Part shown: in pieces, positions 13,945-25,989 of the stretch
Position numbering within the stretch: position 1 is the first letter of the stretch
How the letters are laid out: every line of letters begins with the position of its first letter
From: Neoechinorhynchus agilis
Lineage: Eukaryota; Acanthocephala
Assembly: GCA_051530055.1 (NCBI GenBank)
Contig: CM121341.1
Span: 8,618,001 to 8,682,000 of the forward strand
DNA length: 64,000 nt
Direction: 5' to 3'
Made by a program: the position numbers and the translations under genes
Notes under the pieces: generated by a model
Told to the model about the DNA's origin: nothing
Seen by the model: the letters and a program-made list of their open reading frames with translations, nothing else
Database searches by the model: none

Positions 13945-14400
13945 AGTTGCACAAGGCGAATTTATTATCATCCTTCATTCTTTTCACAATATCTTGATAA
14001 ACTTGAGTAATAAGCGCCTAAAGGATTGTTTGCAAATCGATTATCAATCGATGGATTTAGAACAGCAAGTCTTGACAGTTTACATGGATCTGATGTTCCG
14101 ATCGTCGATTTCGCCTCCTCATCTACCGGCGACGAAGATTTCTCCATCTACGGAATGCGTTTGTGTGGTGATTTCGATTCTCACACAACAGTCGAACCTT
14201 CTTTAATTTTGCATATGCGTACAATGGCGGAAGAGGAGCCAGAGTTTCAGGCAAATCTGGCTGTTCATCCAATGGAAATGAAGGTAACCGAGTCCATTGA
14301 ACAATCGGCTGCATTAAAACCCCGCGCTGTTCAATCCGGAATGCTGGCATGTACTTTTGTCGTACGTCGTAGAATGCAAGAATAACTAACGTGTCTTATT
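13945..14400 (+). other. Unassigned ORF in a repeated segment
   Basis: An open frame of 119 codons (14,026-14,385) reads like real protein, acidic and with mixed composition (SLDSLHGSDVP, FSIYGMRLCGDF, MRTMAEEEPEFQANLAVHP). I recognise no domain. Its first part is related to sequence at 9,065-9,165 and 10,005-10,080, so it may be part of a dispersed element or a duplicated gene fragment. No splice partners are evident. Confidence 0.3.
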
Positions 14401-15049
14401 CGATCTAATAAATAAGGCTATCTCAGCTGGATCGATTCCTTCTCGTATAAGGATCTTCGTGAGATCGATAATATTCGCAGAGTCACGTCGTGTCAAGCGC
14501 ATCCGTCGGTCAAGTTCAGCAAAAAGATGCTTAGAGACTTTTGAAAAAAAATACTATTAATTGTTATTGGATTTACTCACATTGTCTCACTTCTTTAGTG
14601 ATATGATCAATCTGTTCGTCATTAAGATTATGAATTTCCGCTCGATGAGTTACAACTTTCCTTACAAGTCGATTCAAAAACGGCATCTCTATGTCTAGAA
14701 AATATATATTCAGCCATTCCGAATTTGCTTCCAAAGAACCAAACTAAAATTTATTCCGTACAAAAATCGTGACAGCACAAAAAAGAGCCATAAATATCAA
14801 TAAAACAAACACAATGAAGTTCAAGTGATCGAAAGAATCATACCCCGTTGTTATGGGTTTTGGGAACCTTAAACGAACACATTATTTATTGAATGCAACA
14901 AAGTGCACTTTCGGTGGTAAAAAATGAAGACTAATGGTTAGCGGGCAGAAGGCTACATTAAAAAATTATTGAAAATAACAAATCGGCAGCAGGGGATATA
15001 TAAATGAACGCAAAAAATATACACATGAGTGATAACAAATAATGTTTTG

Positions 15050-17228
15050 ATTTGTGGTGAATATACTCGCCCTGTTAAAAATCACTTTTATTGTTCTGAA
15101 ATATTTCGAAAAAAGGAAACCTCGCCTTATCAATCATCTAAAAAACGTTTTTGGTTATGGCTCTTTTCTATATTTTGTCTAATAGGCTCTTGTTGACAGA
15201 TTCGCCACTTCCAACAAGGTTCGGGGACCGTGTTCTCCTGCTCGGAAACCCTGCACTGTATTGTGTGCGTTCTATTGATTTTAACTACCTCGCTACTTTT
15301 ACGCTGAAATTCGCCCTATTGCCTTCCATTGTATTGGCCGCAGAGATGTGTGTAAGGCCTTAAGGACAAGACGCCTTCGAAGATTTGGCTTCTCTATAAA
15401 TTCAGTGCCATCAAAATCTATACGATGTTGCATAGTTTCTTGATGATTTGAAATCGCAGATGAGCGGTCGAACCGTCGACAGGCTTGTTTATGCTGGGTG
15501 ACTCTTCTAGGGATGTCCTTCATTGTTTTTGGCCGGTGTACACCTTGTCACATTGAGTGCACTGTATTTTATACACGCCGCAACGATGCGGATCATTGTG
15601 TCCCTTCTCCTTAAATCTATTTGTGAGGGTGATACCTTTCTTATTGTACACTCGAACTCCAACCTCCGTCCTCATAATCGAATTGATCATTTGGTTTGTT
15701 GCATCACCAAAATAAATTGAACTCTTTCGTATTTCACGGATTCTGGGAGCGGTTTTTTTGTTCGGTGATTGCTCTGGATGCGATATCGGATATACACAAT
15801 GTAGCGCAACAACATGACGATATTCCCGAGCTAAATGTCCAAGTAAATGGAAAAACAATCACAATGGAGTATGATACTGGCGCCAGTGTGTCCGTATTGA
15901 CCATGAAGGATTAGCGTCGAATAGGAGAGCCGACCTTGACTCCTGTTAAACCCTTGCGGGCGTATGGTGGCAACCGTTTGCATACACTGGGAAAGTGCCG
16001 CATCGAAGTGATTTTGCGGACGAGACAAAGGCTATTGGAGGTAATGGTAGTGCGGAACGGCAAGTACAGCTTATTTGGGCGCCCTTGGATTAACGCCTTC
16101 GAAATGCCATGGCCGAGTTGTGTGCGCCACAGTCTAACCTGTTAAAGCAGGAGACCTGTACCCCGGAGACTCCAATGTACCAATGGGACGTACCAGAGGA
16201 AACGTGGAATCGAATTCACTTAGATTTTGCAGGACCAATTGCTGGACGGTATGATTCTCAAAAAGAAACGGAAAGGGAAGATGTGATGCGCGCCAAGTAT
16301 CGATCGATGTGCAATTAAAATATGCACATATCGATCGGCGCCATTAGTATATAAGGGACTGTCTGTTCGTGGTTGGTGGTCGAATAAAGAACATAGTCAT
16401 GTCGGACACCACAGAAGGCAGCAAGGCGAAATTTACCGTTAAACTGCTAGTGACGTAGTTAAAATCAATAGAACGCACATCGTCATGTTGTTGCGCTACA
16501 TTGTGTATATCCGATATCGCATCCAGAGCAATCACCGAACAAAAAAACCGCTCCCAGAATCCGTGAAATACGAAAGTGTTCAATTTATTTTGGTGATGCA
16601 ACAAACCAAATGATCAATTCGATTATGAGGACGGAGGTTGGAGTTCGAGTGTACAATAAGAAAGGTATCACCCTCACAAATAGATTTAAGGAGAAGGGAC
16701 ACAATGATCCGCATCGTTGCGGCGTGTATAAAATACAGTGCACTCAATGTGACAAGGTGTACACCGGCCAAAAACAATGAAGGACATCCCTAGAAGAGTC
16801 ACCCAGCATAAACAAGCCTGTCGACGGTTCGACCGCTCATCTGCGATTTCAAACCATCAAGAAACTATGCAACATCGTATAGATTTTGATGGCACTGAAT
16901 TTATAGAGAAGCCAAATCTTCGAAGGCGTCTTGTCCTTAAGGCCTTACACACATCTCTGCGGCCAATACAATGGAAGGCAATAGGGCGAATTTCAGCGTA
17001 AAAGTAGCGACGTAGTTAAAATCAATAGAACGCACACAATACAGTGCAGGGTTTCCGAGCAGGAGAACACGGTCCCCGAACCTTGTTGGAAGTGGCGAAT
17101 CTGTCAACAAGAGCCTCTTAGACAAAATATAGAAAAGAGCCATAACTAAAAACGTTTTTTAGATGATTGATAAGGCGAGGTTTCCTTTTTCAAGTAATTT
17201 TTAACCGGGCGAGTATATTCACCACAAG
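15050..17228. mobile_element. Long inverted repeat of Penelope-like (GIY-YIG) sequence
   Basis: Two nearly identical arms of about 750 bases (about 15,050-15,820 and 16,480-17,228) face each other across a spacer of about 660 bases. Each arm encodes the same peptides: GVYKIQCTQCDKVYTGQ, then VTQHKQACRRFDRSSAISNH and DFDGTEFIEKPNLRRRLVL. That is a GIY-YIG endonuclease of the kind found at the C-terminus of Penelope-like retroelements. The coding strand is minus in the left arm and plus in the right arm. Only the 3' end of the element is present, so I treat it as a fossil. The high identity between arms suggests a recent duplication-inversion or gene conversion. Confidence 0.8.
15817..16486 (+). 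mobile_element. LTR retrotransposon fossil (Gypsy-like), fragment
   Basis: The spacer between the inverted arms carries a retropepsin-like piece (EYDTGASVSVLT), an integrase-region piece (HLDFAGPI) and an LTR-like tail with a TATATAAGGG box and an AATAAA. This indicates a Ty3/Gypsy-like element. It is broken in several places and far too short to be whole, with most of the element missing. Its age is unclear; the framing arms look younger. Confidence 0.65.
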
Positions 17229-17449
17229 CCAAAATTTAACATCCCGATGGATTTTTTCAATATAAAAAACAAATAATGTACATATAAAACCTACAAACCA
17301 ATACGAATCAGAAAATACATGTAAAAACATATGAAAAATACCCAAATAAACATGGAATTATGCAAATATAATACCAATTAAGACAAAAATTTAACTACAT
17401 ACACCGGCGAACCTACTACAGTGGAGACATTGAATCATATACGTGGACG

Positions 17450-17620
17450 AATCAACAACTAACCAAATTCACGAACAAAGGCACAACGAACTCACAAATA
17501 CAACTATAAATACGGACGAACCCATAACGTTGAAGTCACACACAAAAATATTTGAAAGTGAAGAAGCGATGCAAACATGTAAATAAAAATGAGACAAATC
17601 ACAGATAAAACCTTTTTTGA
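17450..17620 (+). repeat. Single copy of the ~202-bp satellite unit
   Basis: One diverged unit (CAAATACAACTATAAATACG, CCATAACGTTGAAGTCA, GAAGCGATGCAAACATGTAA) stands alone between the inverted repeat and the second UBE2D locus. Confidence 0.8.
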
Positions 17621-17639
17621 CGTTCAAGTGCGGATTTAA

Positions 17640-17745
17640 AACTTTAACAATCGCTTAAGAAGATCCGAGATAGTGGATCGAAATATCATTAGATCTTAAT
17701 TTCATTTATTTTCTCCTATCGACAAATAACAATGAATTATCTTTT
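17640..17745 (+). repeat. Solo foldback arm with hammerhead-like core
   Basis: This matches the right arm of the foldback at 27,681-27,833 (AAGAAGATCCGAGATAGTGG, TCTCCTATCGACAAATAACA). Here the core reads CTTAAGAA, GATCC-loop-GGATC, GAAA. There is no second arm. Confidence 0.75.
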
Positions 17746-18461
17746 CAACAGAAAACTACCAGAGAAAGCACATTGCGACGTAAGTTTCTTGGCTAAGATC
17801 ACTCTTTCCACAGAATTCCTTATTTTGGTCTTAGATTTTATTGTAGCATTCAGTTTGATAGGCACTATGACCAATGATTATAGATTGTTTTTTATGTTTT
17901 GAAGGCGTATTTTTCGCGCTTTCATCGAGATGGCGATATCTTTTGAGGACTTGTTTTGATCTATCGCGCCAATAATATTGTGATTTGTTCCGTGCGAATG
18001 TGCATTGCGACGTATTTTTCGGTGCTAAGATAACTCTTTCGACGGAGTAGTCCTGAAGCGTTTCATAGAAGAGCCTTCGAAGTTTGCATCTTAAATTTTT
18101 TTTAACAAACGATCAAAACGCTTCTCAGATGTAACATCACAATTTATAGCACATTTTATTCCACTTTTAATGTAAGCACAACACCCGTGATCCCAATTCA
18201 CTTCATCCTCTCTCAACATCGCACAATCCTCTACTTCGGCTCCCTTTTCCATGCTACCCATTCTTCTCAGATATCATGAACCGAAGGAAAGACCCAACCT
18301 AGCATACTATCCTGCACCAATAACCATAACTTTAATGTATTACGTGCTCGCTATTAATAACATACCTTACTTGTTAAGATATCATTTAAATATAACCTTC
18401 AACTGAAACATTTTCTAATTTCGTTGTCTAAATTCGTCAGATTTTTCGAGCAGTCCTTTAG

Positions 18462-19058
<597 letters not shown>

Positions 19059-19631
19059 GTAAGAAGAGTAATGGACAAGTGACCGCACTTGGGTGTATCG
19101 CAGAGGCGATTGACTCTGCATACTCGCGCGTGTGCATTTAAACGTTCATCATTGCGATTAGATAATAAATCATTTGTCGGTATTACGATTTCATATTACG
19201 CAGAACTCTAAAAGTCCGTTTATTTCAAAATAATAGGACAGGGAACATCTGCTCTAGTTGTTTTTCTTCATTAATATTCTAATAAAAATACCTGCTCGAA
19301 TTGATGTTTCTAACACAGAGTTCACCGCATCGTTCACGTCGTAGAGTCAACCAATCGGTAGCAAATCAAAAAATCATCTTGCGCAAGTTTGAACTCTGCG
19401 CTTTCAGAAATGAAATTGAACAAAATGGACTTTGTTATCCATCGAACCGTATAAAACGCACCTGAGATAATTTTATTACAACAGAGTGAATGTTGGTAAT
19501 TTGCTTCAAAGTGACACCCAGCACAAAGAGCATAAAATTATTACAGTCATCATGAAGACAACAATAAATTTGTCTGTGTTCATTAAATTTTTGAAAATGA
19601 GACATTGCCGAAGTGTTATATAGTAAGGTAT

Positions 19632-20255
19632 TTAATTGACACTTTTGCAGGCTTTTTGTGATGATAATGAAAAATCTTTATTTTCGAGCTTTCGCCACCT
19701 TAGGGCTCCCTCGGGCTGCGATGATCGGGAATGGATGTCCGGATTGTCCACATAAATTCGCATACACTTTGCCGAATCTTGACGAAAACTTGATATCAAT
19801 AAAGCGTCGTCGAACTGTCCGCCATCGTTCGTGATGTGTACGCACGCAAAAGGAAGTTCATGGACATAAATTACCGGAAAGAGTCGATTTGCACTAGAAG
19901 CAACGTGGTCTACGAGATAACCAGCGAATGACAATCGCAAGTTAATCTGGATGAGGAAATTTTAACGACCTTTGTGACAACATGCGTCGACATTCGTTCG
20001 CAACTCACTGAATCCGGGCGAAAAATCATGGCCACAATAAGGGCAAGAAAAGTTCTTGATGCGAGTAAGGTTTGTGGCCCAGATCCCGGTGGCACTACCA
20101 ATCACCGAGGCACTACTTCTATCCAGAGCGGATTGAAGGGGATGGTGTTTCCGCAGACAATGCGAGGGAGAGTTCTGGACATGAGCAAGACACAGCCAAG
20201 AGCTGCTCAACAGACGGGACGAATTTTCCGATTCGGTGTCGCTATTATAAAACAC
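19632..20255 (-). other. Possible zinc-finger gene fragment
   Basis: Two minus-strand open frames follow each other. The first (20,255-19,962) ends in NFSCPYCGHDFSPGF and VDACCHK, a Cys-x2-Cys...Cys/His zinc-finger-like motif. The second (19,940-19,632) reads like globular protein (LVDHVASSANRLFPVIYVHE, FDDALLISSFRQDSAK). They could be exons of one gene, but the only GT-AG pair between them (at about 19,970 and 19,949) does not keep frame. I cannot name the family. A pseudogene or retroelement fragment is equally possible. Confidence 0.35.
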
Positions 20256-20559
20256 TTCGCACCTCCACGCGCCTTTGTAGATTCCTGAAGAAACCTTAAG
20301 ACGGCGAAAGGTCCCAAATAAGTTTTTTTAATCATTAAAAAAGCAGCTCAAGCGTCAATGCAAACAAACATGATCGATCATCCAGCCTGAAAATTAAGTA
20401 GCATTCCACAAGATTCTAGTAAATAGATGGAATTGAGATAGCTTCCAAATAAGACCATAACATTAAGCAAACCGGTGATTTTAACGATTCAATAAAAAAA
20501 AATAAGTTTTAAGGATTTGGACGGTTGGCCTAAGATACGAAAAGGAGCGGTACGACACG

Positions 20560-21488
20560 AATTTAAACAAACGAACAACGATGTACATTTTCGAACGAAT
20601 GCGTAAATACCACCATAAATACGGACGAACCCACAACGTTCAAGTCAAACAAAAACGATTCGAAAATGAAGAAGCGATACGAAAATGTGGACAAAAATTA
20701 GACAAAAAAACACAGATGAAAAAACTAAAATTGATGAAAACATAATCACGAAGATATACACGAACGGAAACGAACGAACAACGATTTTCATGTTCGAACG
20801 AATGCACAAATAAAATTATGAACACGGACGAACCCATAACGTTGAAGTCAGCAAACAAAAAGATTCGAAAATAAAGAAGCGTTGCGAACATGTGAAAAAG
20901 ATAAGACATAAATACAGATAAAACAACAAAAATGGATGAAAACACAATAGCGAAGATATACACGAAACAAAAAAACCACGATGTTCATGTTCGAAAGAAT
21001 GCACAAATACAACTATAAATACGGACGAACCAATAAAGTTGAAGTCAACAAACTAAAAGATTCGAAAACTAAGAAGCGTTGCGAACATGTAAACAAAGAT
21101 ACGACATAAATGCAGATAAAACAACAGAAATGGATGAAAACACAATAGCGAAGATATACACGAACGGAAACGAACGAACAACGATGTTCATGTTCGAAAG
21201 AATGCACAAATACAACTATTAATACGGACGAACCAATAAAGTTGAAGTCAACAAACAAAAAGATTCGAAAACTAAGAAGCGTTGCGAACATGTAAACAAA
21301 GATAGGACAAAAACACGGATGAAACAATCAACATTGATGAAAACATAATCACGATGATATACACGAAACAAAAAAACAGACAACGATGTTCATGTTCGAA
21401 AGAATGCACAAATACAACTATAAATACATACGAACCCATAACGTCAAAGTCAACAAACAAAAAGGTTTGAAAATGAAGCGATGCGCAG
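20560..21488 (+). repeat. ~202-bp satellite array B, left part
   Basis: About 4.5 units have the CATAACGTTGAAGTC phrase at about 20,630, 20,835, 21,029, 21,230 and 21,436. The last unit stops at GAAGCGATGCG (21,475-21,487), where the LINE begins. The missing rest of that unit resumes at about 24,790. Confidence 0.95.
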
Positions 21489-24400
21489 TCCCTAACCATT
21501 TTTCAGCCCCTAACTTTCTTTTACGATGATCCGACTTGATGTTACTGATTCTTGTCGGTCACGTAAAAGAAGCAGCTCCGGCGGCGAGACAGCTACTGAT
21601 AGTAGCGTGTCAACGCGAGGTCCGTGTGCCGCTCCGTTTGGTGATGCGGCAGCGAACAGGAGCAACAAAATCCACCAGTGCAACGGGAAAAAGCGAGGGC
21701 ACCGTAGCTCTCGCTGACGACTTGAGCGTCGAAATGAGCGAAACTGTCGCCGGAGGCAGCGAAAGCGTCAGTTGAAGCTCATCACCGTGGTGGGTACGGA
21801 CTGTTCAGGCGGCGCTGACAGCCGTGAGCCCTTTCGCTTAGCTATTCCTAATAGAAGACTACGAATCGGGTCCTTGAATTGTATATGTCTGCGAGCGCAA
21901 TGGCGTAGGGGAACCCTGGCCAAATTGGCAAGGGACGCCAGAATGGATCTTGTGTTTTTACAAGAATTGCGCATAAGAGGCCAGTCAGACACAGACGTAA
22001 ATCAGGAGTATTTAGGAGGAGGCTGGTCATTATCTTACCTATCTGCGGACAGTCGAGGAAATGGAGGTGTAGGCGTTTGTTTATCACCCAGCCTCCGAAA
22101 CTCAGCACTATGCAGTATTATAACTGACCGAATCCTTCGTGTCAGCATAAAGCTTCGGTCGAGAAATCTATATGCTTTTTGCGTATATTCACCGACCTCC
22201 CCGTCGAATGAAGAAGCAGTTGAAGGATTTTATGGAAATCTAGCCGAAGGATTCGATGATGTACCGAACTGAGACACCCTCCTAATAGCTACGACTTCAA
22301 CGCGATTTTACCGCATTTCAAAAGATCGCTATATGTGTTGAAAGGCGAGAATCGGAACAGCCGGTACTTGGTTGAGGCGCTTGAGCGGCATGATCTCGTG
22401 TCTGCTAACACTTTATACCGGAAGCGTCAGTGGCGTTTGGCGACGTTTATGGGTCAAAAGAATCCGTCCAAACATGCCATGGGAAAAAATCCCAAGATAC
22501 GCTTAGCTCAGCTTGACCATATATTGTTGAGACGCAGGGAAAAATGTCGGGTCAAAAACGCTGACACATTCACAGTTGATGGGCTGCCAACCGACCACAA
22601 GTTGGTTATGTGTCAGTTGAGCATGAGTGACTCGTTGTTCCGTACGCCTCAACATCCTCCACGTCCGTTCTATGGCGCCCTCGCTAATGAGGAGAAGAGG
22701 AAAGAGTTCGATATCGAACTAGAGAATAAACTGAGCTCGATGCCAGCTGCTGAAACGGATATTGATCTTTATTACAAGTCAATCTGCGCGCAGTGACCGA
22801 AGCGGCCGAGAAAACCCTCCTAAAAATGGGGCGTATAAAAGCTGTAAAGGTTATATGGCAGGAGGACTGTGAATTTATGGCAATGGCTGAGCAGATTAAA
22901 ACTCTAAGAAAAAGAGGAAAACGATATGAGGCTCGCATTGCAAGTCTTGAACTTGCCAACGCCTATAATGAAAAGCAGAAAGCTTCGATGGAAGATGCAG
23001 TTCGCGGGATCGCATATAAGGAAGGTTTTGTTCGTACCTCCTTAGCATGGAGAGCGATAAACACTCTCACAGGAAGATCCCAAAGACAGCCAACTTTGAT
23101 TGAAGGTCCCTCCCCGGAAATCAGAAAAAAGAGAATCGCAAATTATTTCGCGGAAATTCTCAATTCACCATTATCGTCCTTGGAAGTGAGCCCTGCACTT
23201 CCGAAATTCATAATCGTCCCAAGCACTGAGGCATACTTCACTGGACCGATTTCCGTGAAGGAAGCGATCGCTGCGGCGAAAATGATGCGTGCGGGACGTG
23301 CATCAGGCCCAGATGGGATAATGGCAGAGGTACTGATGTTTGAATCTATTGCCGGAAAGATCATAGCGATAACGAATGGCATAATGAATGATGGCTCAGT
23401 ACCCCAAATCTGGCAAACGGCGCATTTAACAATGATCCCCAAGAAATGCCGCTCGACAAAGGTGGAGGACTACAGAGATATATCCTTGATGTCCAACACG
23501 GCAAAACTTTTCAGCAGCATTTTGAGACGCCGAATTCAGCCAATCCTCGAACCGTTTTTAAGAATTGAATCGAATGGCTTCAGGAAAGGTCGAGGCACCA
23601 CAGAGCACATATTGGCTTTGAGGAGGATCCTCGAGGAGGCACGAATTCATCAAACGGATGTGACACTGGTATTTGTTGATTTCCGTCGAGCTGTCAATTC
23701 GGTAAATCGAACGATGATTGGAGGTATCTTAAAGGAGTACAGAGTGCCGCCGATCATTGTCACATCCGTTATGGCATTATATAAAAACACAAGGTCCGCC
23801 GTAAAGACAGCTGACGGTTTGACAGAATACTTTTTCACAACTTCAGGTGTTCTGCAGGGCGACATATTGGCTCCTTTCCTCTTCATCTTGGTGCTTGATT
23901 GGGTAATGAGATGGGCACTACCGAATGATGAAGATGGATTTCTTCTGTTGAGGAAAAGAGGTCGTAGGTATCCTGAGATACGCGCCTCCTACATGGCATA
24001 TGCCGACGACACCGTATTGATGTCCTCAACAGTCGAAGGAGCTCAACGCATCCTAAATAGACTGTGCGAGAGGGCGAGTATGATTGGTATGACCAACAAC
24101 TCGAAAAAGACGGAATTCTTGACGATTCCGCATGTCGCGCATACAGTCTCTGGCGAAGGGCCGAATGGCGTTGAGCAATTAAAACAGATAGAGCGGTATG
24201 TCTATCTGGGAGCTGTCGTTCCTGAGGTGAGTGCGGATGTCAGCCGACGGAGAGCTATAGCTTGGAGGGCAATGGGGCAGCTTAAACCACTGTTTGACAG
24301 TGAGTCTTTACCAGACTCAGGACTCTAATTGAGAGCATTCTCTACTACAATGCAGAGACCTGGACACTGTCACCAACGGCGACGAGGCAGCTGGACCAAA

Positions 24401-24790
24401 ATCATTCATCTCTCTTACGTGCGGCGTTCAAGGTCAGATGGTCAGATGATCAGATAAAGTGAACAACAATGCACTGTATAAGAGAGCCGGAGTCCAACCG
24501 CCCAGTGAATATTTGCGCCGCAGACGACTGCAGTTCACGGGCAATATAATTCGGTCTGAGGTATCTAGCCCACAGGTCGTGCAACAGTTCCTTTTCTGGA
24601 AGCCAACGACATTGTATCGTAAAGGCAAAGGGAACTGTCGTACATACGATGACCTGATTTTAAGAGACGCGAATTGCCCGCATAACAGCGCTGCTGTCGT
24701 GTATTTTAGACCCCTTGCGGAGTCTAATTCTATTTGACGGGCTTATACCTATTGTGCAACGTAGGAAAGTACCGTTGCATACAATACAAT
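21489..24790 (+). mobile_element. Near-complete LINE with AP-type endonuclease and RT
   Basis: A non-LTR retrotransposon of about 3.3 kb. The AP endonuclease comes first (LRIGSLNCICLRAQ at about 21,860, FLQELRIRG, YDFNAILPHF near 22,285, LDHILLR and TDHKLVM at about 22,513-22,615). The reverse transcriptase ORF (22,793-24,328) follows, then an RRRRLQFTGN tail. The 3' end is a short ACAAT tandem tail, as in RTE-like elements. Frame breaks lie in the endonuclease near 22,270, between endonuclease and RT at about 22,795, and near 24,328. Otherwise the reading frames are long, so the insertion is fairly young. It sits inside a satellite array. Confidence 0.9.
22793..24328 (+). CDS. LINE reverse transcriptase ORF
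   Basis: The 511-codon frame carries the RT fingers and palm: RASGPDGIMAEVL, LTMIPKKCRSTKVEDYRDIS, ESNGFRKGRGTTEH, LVFVDFRRAVNSV (motif A, catalytic Asp in FVDF kept, although the usual AFDS has become AVNS), TTSGVLQGDILAPFLF (motif B), YMAYADDTVLMSS (motif C) and YVYLGAVV. The catalytic Asp residues all remain. It ends early at SLPDSGL, and the following frame continues the element's C-terminus (LIESILYYNAETWTL). Codon use and length are those of an element ORF, not a host gene. Confidence 0.9.
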   Translation: MTEAAEKTLLKMGRIKAVKVIWQEDCEFMAMAEQIKTLRKRGKRYEARIASLELANAYNEKQKASMEDAVRGIAYKEGFVRTSLAWRAINTLTGRSQRQPTLIEGPSPEIRKKRIANYFAEILNSPLSSLEVSPALPKFIIVPSTEAYFTGPISVKEAIAAAKMMRAGRASGPDGIMAEVLMFESIAGKIIAITNGIMNDGSVPQIWQTAHLTMIPKKCRSTKVEDYRDISLMSNTAKLFSSILRRRIQPILEPFLRIESNGFRKGRGTTEHILALRRILEEARIHQTDVTLVFVDFRRAVNSVNRTMIGGILKEYRVPPIIVTSVMALYKNTRSAVKTADGLTEYFFTTSGVLQGDILAPFLFILVLDWVMRWALPNDEDGFLLLRKRGRRYPEIRASYMAYADDTVLMSSTVEGAQRILNRLCERASMIGMTNNSKKTEFLTIPHVAHTVSGEGPNGVEQLKQIERYVYLGAVVPEVSADVSRRRAIAWRAMGQLKPLFDSESLPDSGL

Positions 24791-25890
24791 ACAATGTAGA
24801 CAAAGATAAGACAAAAACACATATAAAAAAACCAAAACCAATGAAAACAAAATCACGCAGATATACACGAAACAAAAAACAACGATATTCATGTTCGAAC
24901 GAATGCCCAAATACAACTATAAATACGGACGCAGCTATAACGTTGAAGTCAACAAACAAAAAGATTCGAAGATGAAGAAGCGATGCGAACATGTAAACAA
25001 AAATAAGACAAAAACACAGATAAAACAACAAGAATTGATGAAAACATAATCACGCAGATATACACGAAACAAAAACAACGATTTTCATGTTAGAACGAAT
25101 GCACAAATGAAACTATAAACACGGACGAACCCATAACGTTGAAGTCAGCAAACAAAAAATCCGAAAATGAAGAAGCGATACGAACATGTGAACAAAGATA
25201 AGACATAAATACAGATAAAACAACAAAAATGGATCAAAACATAATCACGAAGATATACACGAAACAAAAAAACAACGATGTCCATGCTCGAACGAATGTA
25301 CAAATACAACTATAAACACGAGCGAACCCATAACGTTGAAGTCAACAAACAAAAAAAGTTCGAAAATGAAGAAGCGTTGCGAACATGTAAACAAAGATAA
25401 GACATAAATGCAGATAAAACCACAAAAATTGATGAATACATAATCACGCAGATATACACCAAACAAAAAAACAGACGACGATGTACATTTTCGAAAGAAT
25501 GCACGAATATAACTATAAATACGGACGAATGCATAACGTTGAAGTCAGCAAACAAAAAATCCGAAAATGAAGAAGCGTTGCGAACATGTAAAAAAGATAA
25601 GACATAAATACAGATAAAACAACAAAAATGAATGAAAACATAATCACGAAGATATACACGAAACAAAAACAACAACGATATTCATGTTCGAACGAATGCA
25701 CAAATACAACTATAAATACGGACGAACCCATAAAGTTGTAGTCAACAAACAAAAAAGATTCGAAAATGAAGAAGCGATGCGAACATGTAAACAAAGATAA
25801 GACAAAAACACAGATAAAACAACAAAAATGGATGAAAACATAATCACGCAGAAATACACGAATGAAAACGAAAGAACGAGGAACGAATAA
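24791..25890 (+). repeat. ~202-bp satellite array B, right part
   Basis: About 5.5 units have the GTTGAAGTC phrase at about 24,940, 25,136, 25,330, 25,533 and 25,731. The array starts mid-unit (ATGTAGACAAAGATAAGACA) exactly where the left part stopped. Confidence 0.95.
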
Positions 25891-25989
25891 CACGTGAAAT
25901 GCAGACTGCGATGCACGCTCATTAAAAGTTTTATCGGTTTAGTCGATCATTAATGTAGTGTTTCGAATCTATATCTCATATTCATCGCT

